Positions 24,723 through 34,603 of a DNA stretch of 64,000 bases are shown here, one piece after another. Below the pieces are notes generated by a model. The model was not told the origin of the DNA, made no database searches, and saw only the letters and a program-made list of their open reading frames with translations. Location: contig NZ_DF238944.1 in the NCBI RefSeq assembly GCF_000400995.2, positions 17,186-81,185 on the forward strand. Direction: 5' to 3'. The position numbers were made by a program, and so were the translations under genes. How positions within the stretch are numbered: position 1 is the stretch's first letter; each line of letters opens with the position of its first letter. The DNA is from Acidovorax sp. MR-S7 (GTDB lineage: Bacteria; Pseudomonadota; Gammaproteobacteria; Burkholderiales; Burkholderiaceae_C).

Positions 24723-26772
24723 AACCCGCGTGGGCGACGAAGCGTTCGAACTCCGGCAGCGGCACGGGGCGCGAGAACAGGTAGCCCTGCGCGTAGTCGC
24801 ACTGCAGCGCGCCCAGGATGGCACGCTGCTCCGGCGTCTCCACGCCCTCGGCGATGGTCTTGATGCCCAGCTTGTGCGCCATGACGATGATGGCCTCGAC
24901 GATGATGCGGTCGTTCTCGTCGTGCGCGAGCCCGCGCACGAACGAGGCGTCCACCTTCAGGTAGTCGATGTCGAACTTCTTCAGGTAGGCCAGCGACGAG
25001 AAGCCGGTGCCGAAGTCGTCGATGGACACCTCGATGCCCTGCGTGCGGAAGTCCGTCAGGCACTGGCGCACCTGGGGCGAGTCTTCGACCAGCGCGCTCT
25101 CGGTGATCTCCAGCGAGATCGACTGCCGCGCGATGCCCAGCGCGTCCAGCCGCGCGCCCCAGTGCGCCACGCCGAAGTGCGGCGAGGCCAGCTGCGTGGC
25201 CGATGCGTTCACGCTGATCTGCAGCGGCCGCCCGAGCTGCGCCAGCGCGTCGGCCGCCTGGCCGAACACCCAGTCGCCGATCTCGTGGATCAGGCCCGAC
25301 TCCTCGGCCAGCGGGATGAACTCCAGCGGGCTCACCATGCCGTGCTGCGGGTGGTGCCAGCGCAGCAGCGCCTCGGCCTTGGCGACCTCGCCCGTGCGCA
25401 GGGCGACGATGGGCTGGTAGTGGACCTGCAATTGCCCGCGCGCCAGCGCCTGGCGCAGGTCGCGCATCAGCGCCTGGTGGTGCTCCACGCGCGCGCGGAT
25501 CGCATGGGTGAAGTGGGCGAAGCGGTTGCGTCCCTCGGACTTGGCGGCGTACATGGCCTGGTCGGCGTACTTCACGAGGTCTTCGTAGGCCTGCGCGTCG
25601 CGCGGGAACACGGCGATGCCCATGCTGGCCTCCACGTGCAGCGGCACGTTGCCGATGAACAGGGGCTCGGCCAGCGCGCGGGTGATGCGCGCGGCCAGCT
25701 GCTCGATGGGCGCGCACTCGCCCATGCCGGGCAGGATCACGCCGAACTCGTCGCCGCCCAGCCGCGCCACGAGGTCGCCGTGGCGCAGGCAGCCCTGGAT
25801 GCGCCGGGCCGCCTCGGCGAGCAGCTCGTCGCCCTTCTCATGGCCCAGCGTGTCGTTGACTTCCTTGAAGTGGTCCAGGTCGAGCAGCAGCAGGGCCACC
25901 GGGAGCTGCGCCGCTTCGGCGCGCAGCATCTCGGCGCGCAGGCGGTCGCGGAACATGCCGCGGTTGGGCAGGCCGGTCAGGTCGTCGAAATTGGCCTGGC
26001 GCCAGATCAGCGCATCCTTGCGCTTCTTGTCGGTCACGTCCTTGAGCACGACGGTGGTGCCGATCTCGCGGTGCACCGCGTCCTCGATGGGCGTGACGGT
26101 GATCTCCACGTGCAGCGCGTGGCCGTTGCGGTTGGTCAGCATGCAGGTGTAGCCGTCGGGCAGCGCGCGGCCGATACGGATGCTCTCGCGGCCGCTTTCG
26201 TCCACCAGCGGCACCACCTGCTCCAGCGGCCGGTCGAACGACTCCAGCGCGTGCCAGCCCAGCAGCTCCTCGGCCTTGAGGTTCATGAAGCCGATGCGCC
26301 CCTGCGCGTTGGCGACGATCACGCAGTCGTTGATGCTCGCGAGGATGGCCGCGTGCGTCAGCTCGGTCTTGCGCAGGTGCGTTTCCACGTGGTGGCGGTG
26401 CATGGCCACGCGCAGCGCCAGGGTCAGGTCGTTCTCGCGGAAGGGCTTGAGGATGTAGCCGAACTGCGCGTTGGTCTGCGCGCGCTGCAGCGTCTCGCGG
26501 TCGGAGTGGGCGGAGGCGAACACCACCGGCGTGCCCAGGCTGTCGTAGATCTGCTGCGCGGCCTCGATGCCGGTCATGCGGCCCTTGAGGTGGATGTCCA
26601 TGAGCACCAGGTCCGGGCGGTGGTCCTGCGCCATGTCGATGGCCTCCCGCCCCGTGTCGGCGATGCCCACCACCTCGTGGCCCATGCGGGTGAGGCGGTC
26701 GGCCGTCTCCTCGGCGATGAGCGCCTCGTCCTCGACGACCAGCAGCCGCCATGCGCGATCGGTGATGCTCAC
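24718..26772 (-). CDS. Response regulator with PAS, GGDEF and EAL domains
   Basis: The protein is 684 aa and cytosolic, a c-di-GMP turnover enzyme. REC domain 1-125 with phospho-acceptor Asp59 (LVLMDIHL), PAS about 135-250, GGDEF about 262-425 with intact GGDEF (339-343), and an RxxD inhibitory site five residues before it (Arg330, Asp333). EAL about 435-684 has EALLRW, NASATQL, DDFGTGFSSL and EGVET, so both activities look possible. GTG start with GGAGGAGGA before it; GTGA overlap with the kinase gene gives coupling. The stop lies in a repeat copy. Probably phosphorylated by the neighbouring kinase. Confidence 0.9.
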   Translation of the reverse strand: MSITDRAWRLLVVEDEALIAEETADRLTRMGHEVVGIADTGREAIDMAQDHRPDLVLMDIHLKGRMTGIEAAQQIYDSLGTPVVFASAHSDRETLQRAQTNAQFGYILKPFRENDLTLALRVAMHRHHVETHLRKTELTHAAILASINDCVIVANAQGRIGFMNLKAEELLGWHALESFDRPLEQVVPLVDESGRESIRIGRALPDGYTCMLTNRNGHALHVEITVTPIEDAVHREIGTTVVLKDVTDKKRKDALIWRQANFDDLTGLPNRGMFRDRLRAEMLRAEAAQLPVALLLLDLDHFKEVNDTLGHEKGDELLAEAARRIQGCLRHGDLVARLGGDEFGVILPGMGECAPIEQLAARITRALAEPLFIGNVPLHVEASMGIAVFPRDAQAYEDLVKYADQAMYAAKSEGRNRFAHFTHAIRARVEHHQALMRDLRQALARGQLQVHYQPIVALRTGEVAKAEALLRWHHPQHGMVSPLEFIPLAEESGLIHEIGDWVFGQAADALAQLGRPLQISVNASATQLASPHFGVAHWGARLDALGIARQSISLEITESALVEDSPQVRQCLTDFRTQGIEVSIDDFGTGFSSLAYLKKFDIDYLKVDASFVRGLAHDENDRIIVEAIIVMAHKLGIKTIAEGVETPEQRAILGALQCDYAQGYLFSRPVPLPEFERFVAHAGS

Positions 26773-28871
26773 TCCTCCTCCTTCTTCTGGCGCAGCGGCG
26801 CCGTCAGCAGCGCCTCGGTGCCCGGCGCGGCCGGTCGCAGGACGATCTGCCCGTTGATCTGCTTGGACAGCGAGCGCATCAGGCGCATGCCCAGCGAGGT
26901 GCCGCCGCCCATGTCGAAGCCCTGCGGCAGGCCCGTTCCGTCGTCGCGCACGCCCAGCGCGAACGTGCCGGGGTCGACCCGGCGCAGCGTCACGTGCAGG
27001 GTGCCGCCCTGCGCCAGGCCGTGCTTGATCGCATTGGTGACCAGTTCGTTGAGGATCAGCCCGCAGGGCACCGCCGTGTCGATGCCCAGCAGGATCGGCT
27101 CCAGCGCCGTCGTGAGCACGACCGGGCGGCCGTCCAGCCCGTAGCTGGCGACGAGCCGGGCGCTCAGGTTGGCCACGTACTCGGAGAAGTCCACCTCCGC
27201 GAGATTGTCGTGGCTGTACAGGCTCTCGTGCACCATGGCCATCGAGCGCACGCGGTCCTGGCTCTGCTGCATGATGGTCTTCATGCGCTCGTCGTGCAGG
27301 TAGCTCGACTGCAGGTAGAACAGGCTGGAGATCACCGCGAGGTTGTTCTTCACCCGGTGGTGGATCTCCTTGAGCAGCACTTCCTTTTCCTTGAGCGAAT
27401 CGAGCAGCAGCTGCTCGGCGCGCTTGCGGTCGGTCACGTCGCGGATGGCGCTGGACACGAGCAGCCCCTCGGCCGTCTCGATCGGGCTCAGGCTGATCTC
27501 GATGGGGAACTCGGTGCCGTCCTTGCGCAGCCCGCGCAGTTCCAGCCCGTTGCCCATGGGGCGCGGGTGCGGGCTGGCGAAATAGCCGCTGCGGTGGCTG
27601 GGGTGGCGCGCGTGGAAGCGCGCGGGCATGAGCATCTCCACGTTCTGGCCCAGCAGGTCCTGGCGCTCGTAGCCGAAGAGCTTCTCGGTCTGCGAGTTGA
27701 CGAGCGCGATGCGGCCGTCGGCGCGCACGATCACGATGGCGTCGGGCGCCGATTCCAGCAGCGCCTGGAACTGGCGCTCGGCGCGGCGCCGGTTCGTCAG
27801 GTCGGCCACGATCTTGGACGCGCCCACGATGCGCCCCTGCCCGTCGCGCACGGGCGAGACGGTGAGCCAGACCTCGATGAGCCGCCCGCTCTTGTGCACG
27901 CGGCGGGACTCGTAGGGCTCCACGCGCGAGCCGTGGTGGATCTGGCGCATGATGCGCTCCTCCTCCGCCCGCATGGGCTCGGGGATGAGCACCGAGATGT
28001 GCCGCCCCGTGATCTCGGCGGCGGTGTAGCCGAACATGCGCTCGGCCGCGGGGTTCCAGCTCTGGATCGTGCCCTGCAGGCTCTTGCCGATGATCGCGTC
28101 CGTGGCTGACTCGATGATCGCCGCGAGCCGGTAGCGCTCCTCTTGCGCCCGCACGCGCGAGGTGATGTCGCGGATCGCGCTGACCACCAGCGTGCCGTCC
28201 TCGGTCTCCAGCGGGCTCAGGCTGATCTCGATGGGGAATTCCGCGCCGTCCTTGCGCAGGCCGTGCAGCTGCATCTCCTCGCCCATCGGGCGCACGCGCG
28301 GGTTGGCATGGTAGCCCTGGCGGTGCGCGGGGTGGTGCGCGCGCAGGCGCTCGGGGATGAGGATCTCGATCGGCTGGCCCAGCAGCTCCTCGCGCCGGAA
28401 GCCGAACAGCCGCTCGGTCTGCGAATTCACCAGCACGATGCGGCCCTGCGCGTCGACGATCACCATCGCGTCGGGCGCGGATTCCAGCAGGCCGCGGAAG
28501 CGCTTCTCGGCCTGCTGGCGCTCGGTCACGTCGCGCACCACGCACAGCGCCGCCATGCCCGCATCCGTCGCGATGGGGCTGAGCATCACGTCCACCGGGA
28601 ACTCGCTGCCGTCCTGGCGCCGGCCCGACAGCTCCAGCCCCGCGCCCATGGGCCGCGAGTGCGGCGCCGCGAAGTAGCGCTGGCGGTAGCCTGCATGGCG
28701 CGGCGCGAAGCGGCCGGGGATCAGCGTGTCGACGGGCTGCCCGTCCAGCGCGCCCGGCGCGAAGCCGAAGAGCTGGCAGGCGCGCGTGTTGGCCTGCACG
28801 ATGCGCCCGTCCTCCGCCACGACCAGCAGGCCATCGGGCGAGGCCTCGAAGATGTGGCGGTAGAAGTCCAT
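26769..28871 (-). CDS. Multi-PAS sensor histidine kinase (HisKA_2 type)
   Basis: The protein is 700 aa with no membrane helix, so a cytosolic sensor. Four PAS domains lie at about 1-117, 125-237, 245-360 and 365-480. PAS 1, 2 and 4 share a repeated ending (for example KDGAEFPIEISLSPLET), showing internal duplication. The HisKA_2 dimerisation segment has EIHHRVKNNL with the phospho-His near 504. A HATPase domain follows (about 575-690: LNELVTNAIKHG, DDGTGLP). The ATG at 28871 starts directly in PAS 1; a longer in-frame version is low-complexity. It forms a kinase/regulator pair with the downstream gene. The signal is unknown. Confidence 0.88.
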   Translation of the reverse strand: MDFYRHIFEASPDGLLVVAEDGRIVQANTRACQLFGFAPGALDGQPVDTLIPGRFAPRHAGYRQRYFAAPHSRPMGAGLELSGRRQDGSEFPVDVMLSPIATDAGMAALCVVRDVTERQQAEKRFRGLLESAPDAMVIVDAQGRIVLVNSQTERLFGFRREELLGQPIEILIPERLRAHHPAHRQGYHANPRVRPMGEEMQLHGLRKDGAEFPIEISLSPLETEDGTLVVSAIRDITSRVRAQEERYRLAAIIESATDAIIGKSLQGTIQSWNPAAERMFGYTAAEITGRHISVLIPEPMRAEEERIMRQIHHGSRVEPYESRRVHKSGRLIEVWLTVSPVRDGQGRIVGASKIVADLTNRRRAERQFQALLESAPDAIVIVRADGRIALVNSQTEKLFGYERQDLLGQNVEMLMPARFHARHPSHRSGYFASPHPRPMGNGLELRGLRKDGTEFPIEISLSPIETAEGLLVSSAIRDVTDRKRAEQLLLDSLKEKEVLLKEIHHRVKNNLAVISSLFYLQSSYLHDERMKTIMQQSQDRVRSMAMVHESLYSHDNLAEVDFSEYVANLSARLVASYGLDGRPVVLTTALEPILLGIDTAVPCGLILNELVTNAIKHGLAQGGTLHVTLRRVDPGTFALGVRDDGTGLPQGFDMGGGTSLGMRLMRSLSKQINGQIVLRPAAPGTEALLTAPLRQKKEEE

Positions 28872-29124
28872 CGCGTGCCCTCGCGCCTCAGCGTGGCGGC
28901 AGCAGCCGGAAAACAGGAGATGCCTGGGCGGTGACCGGATGGTACGGGCGCATGGGTGACTCGCTGGGACAGGGGCCGCCCAGGGGGCGGGGGGAGCAAG
29001 CAGCCTGCAACGCTTGCTTGCATTGGACACAACTGTAGCGATTTCCGGACCGTTCTGATCCGCGTTAAGGATATTTGACGGCGCTCCGGGGGCTTGCGTA
29101 TGCAAAAACAGGGGTGGCGCCGCC
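28872..29124. other. Intergenic leader of the kinase gene
   Basis: No gene is supported here. The stretch holds a GC-rich patch near 28972-28999 and a short inverted pair GCAAGC/GCTTGC near 28997-29020. AT-richer sequence at 29030-29080 could hold the kinase promoter. No clear operator was seen. Confidence 0.5.
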
Positions 29125-29153
29125 AAAAAAAACGCGCCCCGCAGGGCGCGTTT
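29125..29153 (-). terminator. Intrinsic terminator after gap
   Basis: On the minus strand the stem AACGCGCC/GGGCGCGTT with a short loop is followed by a run of T (AAAAAAAA on the + strand). It lies 20 bases past the gap stop codon. Confidence 0.85.
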
Positions 29154-29173
29154 CTAGCAACGGGAGCGTGGGC

Positions 29174-30217
<1,044 letters not shown>

Positions 30218-32275
30218 TCATTTCGCGCGGCGCAGCGCGGCCTGCACCGTGTCGGCCACGTTCTCGGCCGTGAAGCCGAAGTGCTTGAACAGCACGCCGG
30301 CCGGCGCCGACTCGCCGAAGGTGTCGATGCCCACCACGGCGGCGCAGCCGTACTTCCACCAGAAGTCGGTCACGCCCATTTCCACGGCGACGCGCGGCAG
30401 GTTGGCGGGCAGCACCAGCTTCTTGTACTTCGCTTCCTCGCGGTCGAAGGTCGTGGTGCTGGGCATGGAGACCACGCGTACGGCGATCTTGCGCTCGGCC
30501 AGGAGCTTCTGCGCGGCCAGGGCGAGCTGCACCTCGGAGCCGGTGGCGATGATGACCGCCTGGGCGCGTTTCTTGAGGCCGATGTCCTTGGGCTCGGAGA
30601 GGATGTAGGCGCCGCGCGAGATGTCGCCCAGGTCGCTCTTGGGTGCGTAGGGCAGGTTCTGGCGCGAGAGAAGCAACGCGGTGGGCTTGTCGCGGTTGGA
30701 CAGGGCCACGCTCCAGGCCACGGCCGTCTCGGCCGTATCGCCGGGGCGCCACACGTCCAGGTTGGGGATCAGGCGCAGGCTGGCCGCGTGCTCGATGGAC
30801 TGGTGCGTGGGTCCGTCCTCGCCCAGGCCGATGGAGTCGTGCGTGAACACGTGGATCACGCGCTGCTTCATCAGCGCGGCCATGCGGATCGCGTTGCGGC
30901 TGTAGTCGCTGAACGTGAGGAAGGTGCCGCCATAGGGGATGTAGCCGCCGTGCAGCGCGATGCCGTTCATGACCGCGGCCATGCCGAACTCGCGCACGCC
31001 GTAGTTGATGTGGCGTCCGCCAATCTTGAAGGTCTGCTCGCCCAGCACCACCTCGGTCTGCACCACGTGGCCCTGCTCGTCGAAGCGCAGCGCGGGCGTG
31101 CTCTTGGTGTTGGTGAGGTTGGAGCCGGTCAGGTCGGCGCTGCCGCCCAGCAGCTCGGGCAGGCGGGCGGTGAAGGCCTCCAGCGCGATCTGGCTGGCCT
31201 TGCGGCTGGCCACGGTCTCGGCCTTGGTGTGGGCGGCCACCACGGCGTCCACGGCGGTCTGCGCGAAGTGCTTGGGCAGGTCGCCCGCCATGCGGCGCGT
31301 GAACTCCGCGGCCTGCTCGGGGAAGGCGGCGGCGTAGGCGGCGAAGCGCTCATTCCACTCGGATTCGGCGGCGGTGCCGGCGTCCTTGGCGTTCCAGTCG
31401 GCGTAGACCTCGGCGGGGATCTCGAACGGCGCGCTGCTCCAGCCCAGCGCGCTGCGCGTCAGGGCGATTTCCTCGGCGCCCAGCGGCTCGCCGTGCGCCT
31501 TGGCGGTGTTGGCGCGGTTGGGCGAGCCCTTGCCGATGGCCGTCCTGCAGACGATGAAGCTGGGCTTGTCGGCGCTGGCCTTCGCGCTGGCGATGGCCGC
31601 GGCCACGGCGTCGGCGTCATGGCCGTCCACGGGGCCGATCACGTTCCAGCCGCAGGCGCGCAGTCGCGCGGGCGTGTCGTCCACGAACCAGGGGGCCACC
31701 TGGCCGTCGATGCTGATGCCGTTGTCGTCGTAGAGCGCGATCAGCTTGTTCAGCTTCCACGCGCCGGCGAGCGAGATCGCCTCCTGGCTGATGCCTTCCA
31801 TCAGGCAGCCGTCGCCCAGGAACACGTAGGTGTGGTGGTCGACGATGGCATGGCCGTCGCGGTTGAACTCGGCGGCCAGCAGCTTCTCGGCCAGCGCGAA
31901 GCCCACGGCGTTGGTGATGCCCTGGCCCAGCGGGCCGGTGGTGGTTTCCACGCCGGGGGTGATGCCGTGCTCGGGGTGGCCGGCCGTCTTGCTGTGCAGC
32001 TGGCGGAAGTTCTTCAGCTCCTCGATGGGCAGCGGGTAGCCCGTGAGGTGCAGCAGCGCGTACAGCAGCATGGAGCCGTGGCCGTTGGAGAGCACGAAGC
32101 GGTCGCGGTCGGCCCACTGTGGGTTCGCGGGGTTGTGCCGCAGGTGGCGGCCCCACAGCGCCACGGCCATGTCGGCCATGCCCATCGGGGCACCGGGGTG
32201 GCCGGAATTGGCTTGTTGAACGGCATCCATTGCGAGTGCGCGGATCGCATTCGCCATTTGTTGAGAGTTGGCCAT
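30218..32275 (-). CDS. tkt: Transketolase
   Basis: Thiamine-diphosphate enzyme of the pentose phosphate pathway, cytosolic, 685 aa. The N-terminal half has [33 protein letters not shown] and the ThDP motif [13 protein letters not shown] ending in DDN. The pyrimidine domain has [19 protein letters not shown] and [17 protein letters not shown]. The C-terminal domain ends at AALRRAK. The ATG at 32275 gives the normal N-terminus; a longer in-frame reading crosses the divergent BON gene and is not real. It leads a tkt-gap unit. Confidence 0.97.
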   Translation of the reverse strand: MANSQQMANAIRALAMDAVQQANSGHPGAPMGMADMAVALWGRHLRHNPANPQWADRDRFVLSNGHGSMLLYALLHLTGYPLPIEELKNFRQLHSKTAGHPEHGITPGVETTTGPLGQGITNAVGFALAEKLLAAEFNRDGHAIVDHHTYVFLGDGCLMEGISQEAISLAGAWKLNKLIALYDDNGISIDGQVAPWFVDDTPARLRACGWNVIGPVDGHDADAVAAAIASAKASADKPSFIVCRTAIGKGSPNRANTAKAHGEPLGAEEIALTRSALGWSSAPFEIPAEVYADWNAKDAGTAAESEWNERFAAYAAAFPEQAAEFTRRMAGDLPKHFAQTAVDAVVAAHTKAETVASRKASQIALEAFTARLPELLGGSADLTGSNLTNTKSTPALRFDEQGHVVQTEVVLGEQTFKIGGRHINYGVREFGMAAVMNGIALHGGYIPYGGTFLTFSDYSRNAIRMAALMKQRVIHVFTHDSIGLGEDGPTHQSIEHAASLRLIPNLDVWRPGDTAETAVAWSVALSNRDKPTALLLSRQNLPYAPKSDLGDISRGAYILSEPKDIGLKKRAQAVIIATGSEVQLALAAQKLLAERKIAVRVVSMPSTTTFDREEAKYKKLVLPANLPRVAVEMGVTDFWWKYGCAAVVGIDTFGESAPAGVLFKHFGFTAENVADTVQAALRRAK

Positions 32276-32429
32276 GAAGAGGGGGCGCCGCGCGGCGGGC
32301 GCGAGTTGTCTAGCAAAGCCCGCGATTTTACCGGGGCCCCCGCCGCAACAGGATTCTTGACAATCGGAGCCGGTATGCCGCCCGATACTCGGGGCTTCCG
32401 CAACGACCTCAGGAAGGGAACCGACCGCC

Positions 32430-32756
32430 ATGAAGAAATCCATCACCCGCGCCCTCATGACCGCCGCCTTCGCAGGCGCCACCCTGGGCCTGCTGGCGGG
32501 CTGCTCCGTCGCGCGCAAGCAGGAAACCGTGGGCGAATACATCGACGGCTCGGCCGTCACCACCGCCGTGAAGGCCCAGCTGGCTAACGACCCCGCCACG
32601 TCGGCCGCCGCCATCCACGTCAAGACCATCGACGGCGGCGTCGTGCAGCTGTCGGGCTTCGCCAAGTCGCAGGCCGAGAAGAACCGCGCGGGCGAGGTGG
32701 CACGCTCCGTCAAGGGCGTGACCGAGGTGCGCAACAGCCTCATCGTCAAGCCCTGA
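32430..32756 (+). CDS. BON-domain lipoprotein
   Basis: The protein is 108 aa. The signal peptide ends in the lipobox LLAGC (Cys near 25), so it is lipid-anchored, probably in the periplasmic face of the outer membrane. A single BON domain follows (about 40-105: [48 protein letters not shown]), as in OsmY-type phospholipid-binding proteins tied to envelope stress. AGGAAGGGA before the ATG. Divergent from tkt, with a repeat copy after it. Confidence 0.88.
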   Translation: MKKSITRALMTAAFAGATLGLLAGCSVARKQETVGEYIDGSAVTTAVKAQLANDPATSAAAIHVKTIDGGVVQLSGFAKSQAEKNRAGEVARSVKGVTEVRNSLIVKP

Positions 32757-32767
32757 AGAGTCGTTCA

Positions 32768-32822
32768 GTCAAAAAGGCTGCCTGCGCTTGTCTGGCAAGC
32801 GCGGGCAGCTATTGTTTTTGAT
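32768..32822. repeat. Dispersed intergenic repeat (copy 5)
   Basis: CTGCCTGCGCTTG and CAAGCGCGGGCAG form a near-perfect stem with AAAAA before and TTGTTTTTG after, so it should terminate both convergent genes. Confidence 0.78.
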
Positions 32823-32836
32823 GAGGAGGCTCCAGG

Positions 32837-33622
32837 CTACCGCCCGGTGAAGACCGGGCGCCGCTTCTCGGCGAAAGCCCGGGCGGCTTCGCGGAAATCC
32901 TCGCTGCGGTCGGCGCGCAGCACCATGGCGTCGAGCGATTCGCGCTCCTGTTCCACGCGGCCTGCCAGCACGGCGTTGAGCTGGGCCTTGGAGCCGGCGA
33001 TGGACAGCGGCGCGGCCTGCGCCATGCCCGCGCCGAACGCGAAGGCCGCCTCCACCGCATCGCCATCGGCGAGAGTGTCGAGATAGCCCACGCGGTGCGA
33101 CTCGGCGGCGTCGTACAGCGCGGCTTCGTATACCCAGCGGCGCGCGTTCGACGCGCCGATCAGCCATGCCAGGCGCTGCAGCTGGACCGTGGGGTACACC
33201 AGCCCGAGCTTGGCCACCGGCACGCCGACGCGCGCGGTGGCGTCTCCCACGCGGAAGTCGCAGCACATGGCCAGACTGCAGCCGCCGCCCACGCAGACGC
33301 CGGAGACCGCGGCGATCACCGGCTTGGGCGCGGCCTGCACGGCGGCATAGCACTCCTGGATGCGCGCGCGCCACACGTTCTTTTCCACCTCGTCGGTGAC
33401 GGCGGAAAACGCCACCACGTCGTCGCCGGCGCAGAAATGGCCGCCCGCGCCCGTGAGCACGATGAGCTTGACCGAAGGGTCGGCGCCGAGCGTTTCGAAC
33501 GCCGCCTTCAGGTCGGTCCAGGCCGCGAAGTCGCAGGCATTGCGCCGGTGCGGCCGTGCGATGGAGACCAGGGCGCGGCCCTCGCCGCGATGCTCGATAC
33601 GGATGTCTGATGCAGAGGCCAT
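32837..33622 (-). CDS. Enoyl-CoA hydratase/isomerase (crotonase) 3
   Basis: Crotonase-fold protein of 261 aa. Oxyanion-hole segments GGHFCAGDDV and VSGVCVGGGCSLAMCCDFRVG are clear. The second catalytic acid of hydratases is not obvious: KLGLVYPTVQLQRL has no glutamate where the other two crotonases here carry one. An isomerase, hydrolase or other crotonase reaction is therefore possible. Last gene of the four-gene operon reading from 36930, four bases after the Bug receptor. Confidence 0.85.
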   Translation of the reverse strand: MASASDIRIEHRGEGRALVSIARPHRRNACDFAAWTDLKAAFETLGADPSVKLIVLTGAGGHFCAGDDVVAFSAVTDEVEKNVWRARIQECYAAVQAAPKPVIAAVSGVCVGGGCSLAMCCDFRVGDATARVGVPVAKLGLVYPTVQLQRLAWLIGASNARRWVYEAALYDAAESHRVGYLDTLADGDAVEAAFAFGAGMAQAAPLSIAGSKAQLNAVLAGRVEQERESLDAMVLRADRSEDFREAARAFAEKRRPVFTGR

Positions 33623-33626
33623 GTCG

Positions 33627-34601
33627 TCAATCCGCCTTGATGGAGCTGCTCTGGATGAGCTTGCCCCACTGGGCCAGCTCCTGGGACAGGCGCTGGATCG
33701 CCTCCTGCGGCGTGGAGGCGGCGCGCTCGATGCCCAGCGTCTGGAAGCGCGCCTGCACGTCGGGCATCTGCAGGATCTTGGCGATCTCGTGGTTCAGCCG
33801 CTGCACCACGGGCTGGGGCGTGGCCGCCGGGGCCAGCACGGCGTAGACGGACGCGACCTCGAAGCCGGGGTAGCCGGCCTCGCGCGTGGTAGGCACGTCG
33901 CGCAGCGCACCGATGCGCTCGCGCGTGGTCACCGCCAGGGGGCGCAGCTTGCCGGACTTGAGGTTGGCGACGGCCGTGGGCACGGTGGCGAACATCAGGC
34001 TCAACTGGCCGGCCATCAGGTCGGTGATGGCGGGCGCCGCGCCGCGGTAGGGGATGTGCACCATGCTCACGCCCGCCTGCTGCTTGAACATCTCGCCGGC
34101 CACGTGCTCGATGGAGCCGTTGCCCGCCGAGCCGTAGTCCATGCCGCCGGGCCGGGCTTTGGCGGCCTTCACCAGGTCGGCCACCGAGCGCGCGGGCAGC
34201 GCTTCGTTGACCACCAGCACCAGCGGCAGGTAGCCCACGGTCGAGACGCCCGCGAAGTCCTTGTCGAGGTGGTAGCCCGCCGTGGCGGGGTAGAGCAGCG
34301 AGTTCATCGCGTAGGTGGTGACCGGCGCCATCAGCAGCGTGTGCCCGTCGGGCGCGGCCTTGGCGACGAACTGCGCGCCGATGTTGCCCGACGCGCCTGC
34401 CTTGTTGTCCACCACCACGGGCTTGCCCAGGGCGTCGCCGAGCTTTTGCGACAGCAGGCGCGCCACCGCGTCCACCGCGCCGCCGGCCGCGTAGCCCACG
34501 ACCATCGTCACCTGGCGCGAGGGATAGTCCTGCGCGAACGGCGCCGTGCAGGCCAGCGCCGCTGCGCAGACGGCCAGGCAGTGCTTGAGGTACTTTTTCA
34601 T
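33627..34601 (-). CDS. Bug-family periplasmic receptor 3
   Basis: Periplasmic solute-binding protein, 324 aa. The signal peptide (MKKYLKHCLAVCAAALA) ends near APFAQ. Motifs are QVTMVVGYAAGGAVDAVARLL, KPVVVDNKAGASGNIG, PDGHTLLMAPV and VHIPYRGAAP. GGAG six bases before the ATG. It lies two bases after the CoA ligase stop, inside an operon of acyl-CoA genes, so it likely binds the acid that the ligase activates. No TctA/TctB partner in the window. Confidence 0.9.
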   Translation of the reverse strand: MKKYLKHCLAVCAAALACTAPFAQDYPSRQVTMVVGYAAGGAVDAVARLLSQKLGDALGKPVVVDNKAGASGNIGAQFVAKAAPDGHTLLMAPVTTYAMNSLLYPATAGYHLDKDFAGVSTVGYLPLVLVVNEALPARSVADLVKAAKARPGGMDYGSAGNGSIEHVAGEMFKQQAGVSMVHIPYRGAAPAITDLMAGQLSLMFATVPTAVANLKSGKLRPLAVTTRERIGALRDVPTTREAGYPGFEVASVYAVLAPAATPQPVVQRLNHEIAKILQMPDVQARFQTLGIERAASTPQEAIQRLSQELAQWGKLIQSSSIKAD

Positions 34602-34603
34602 GG

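Noticed and set aside
32276..32749. N-terminal extension of transketolase
   Set aside because: The added residues are antisense to the BON lipoprotein gene and not part of the enzyme family.
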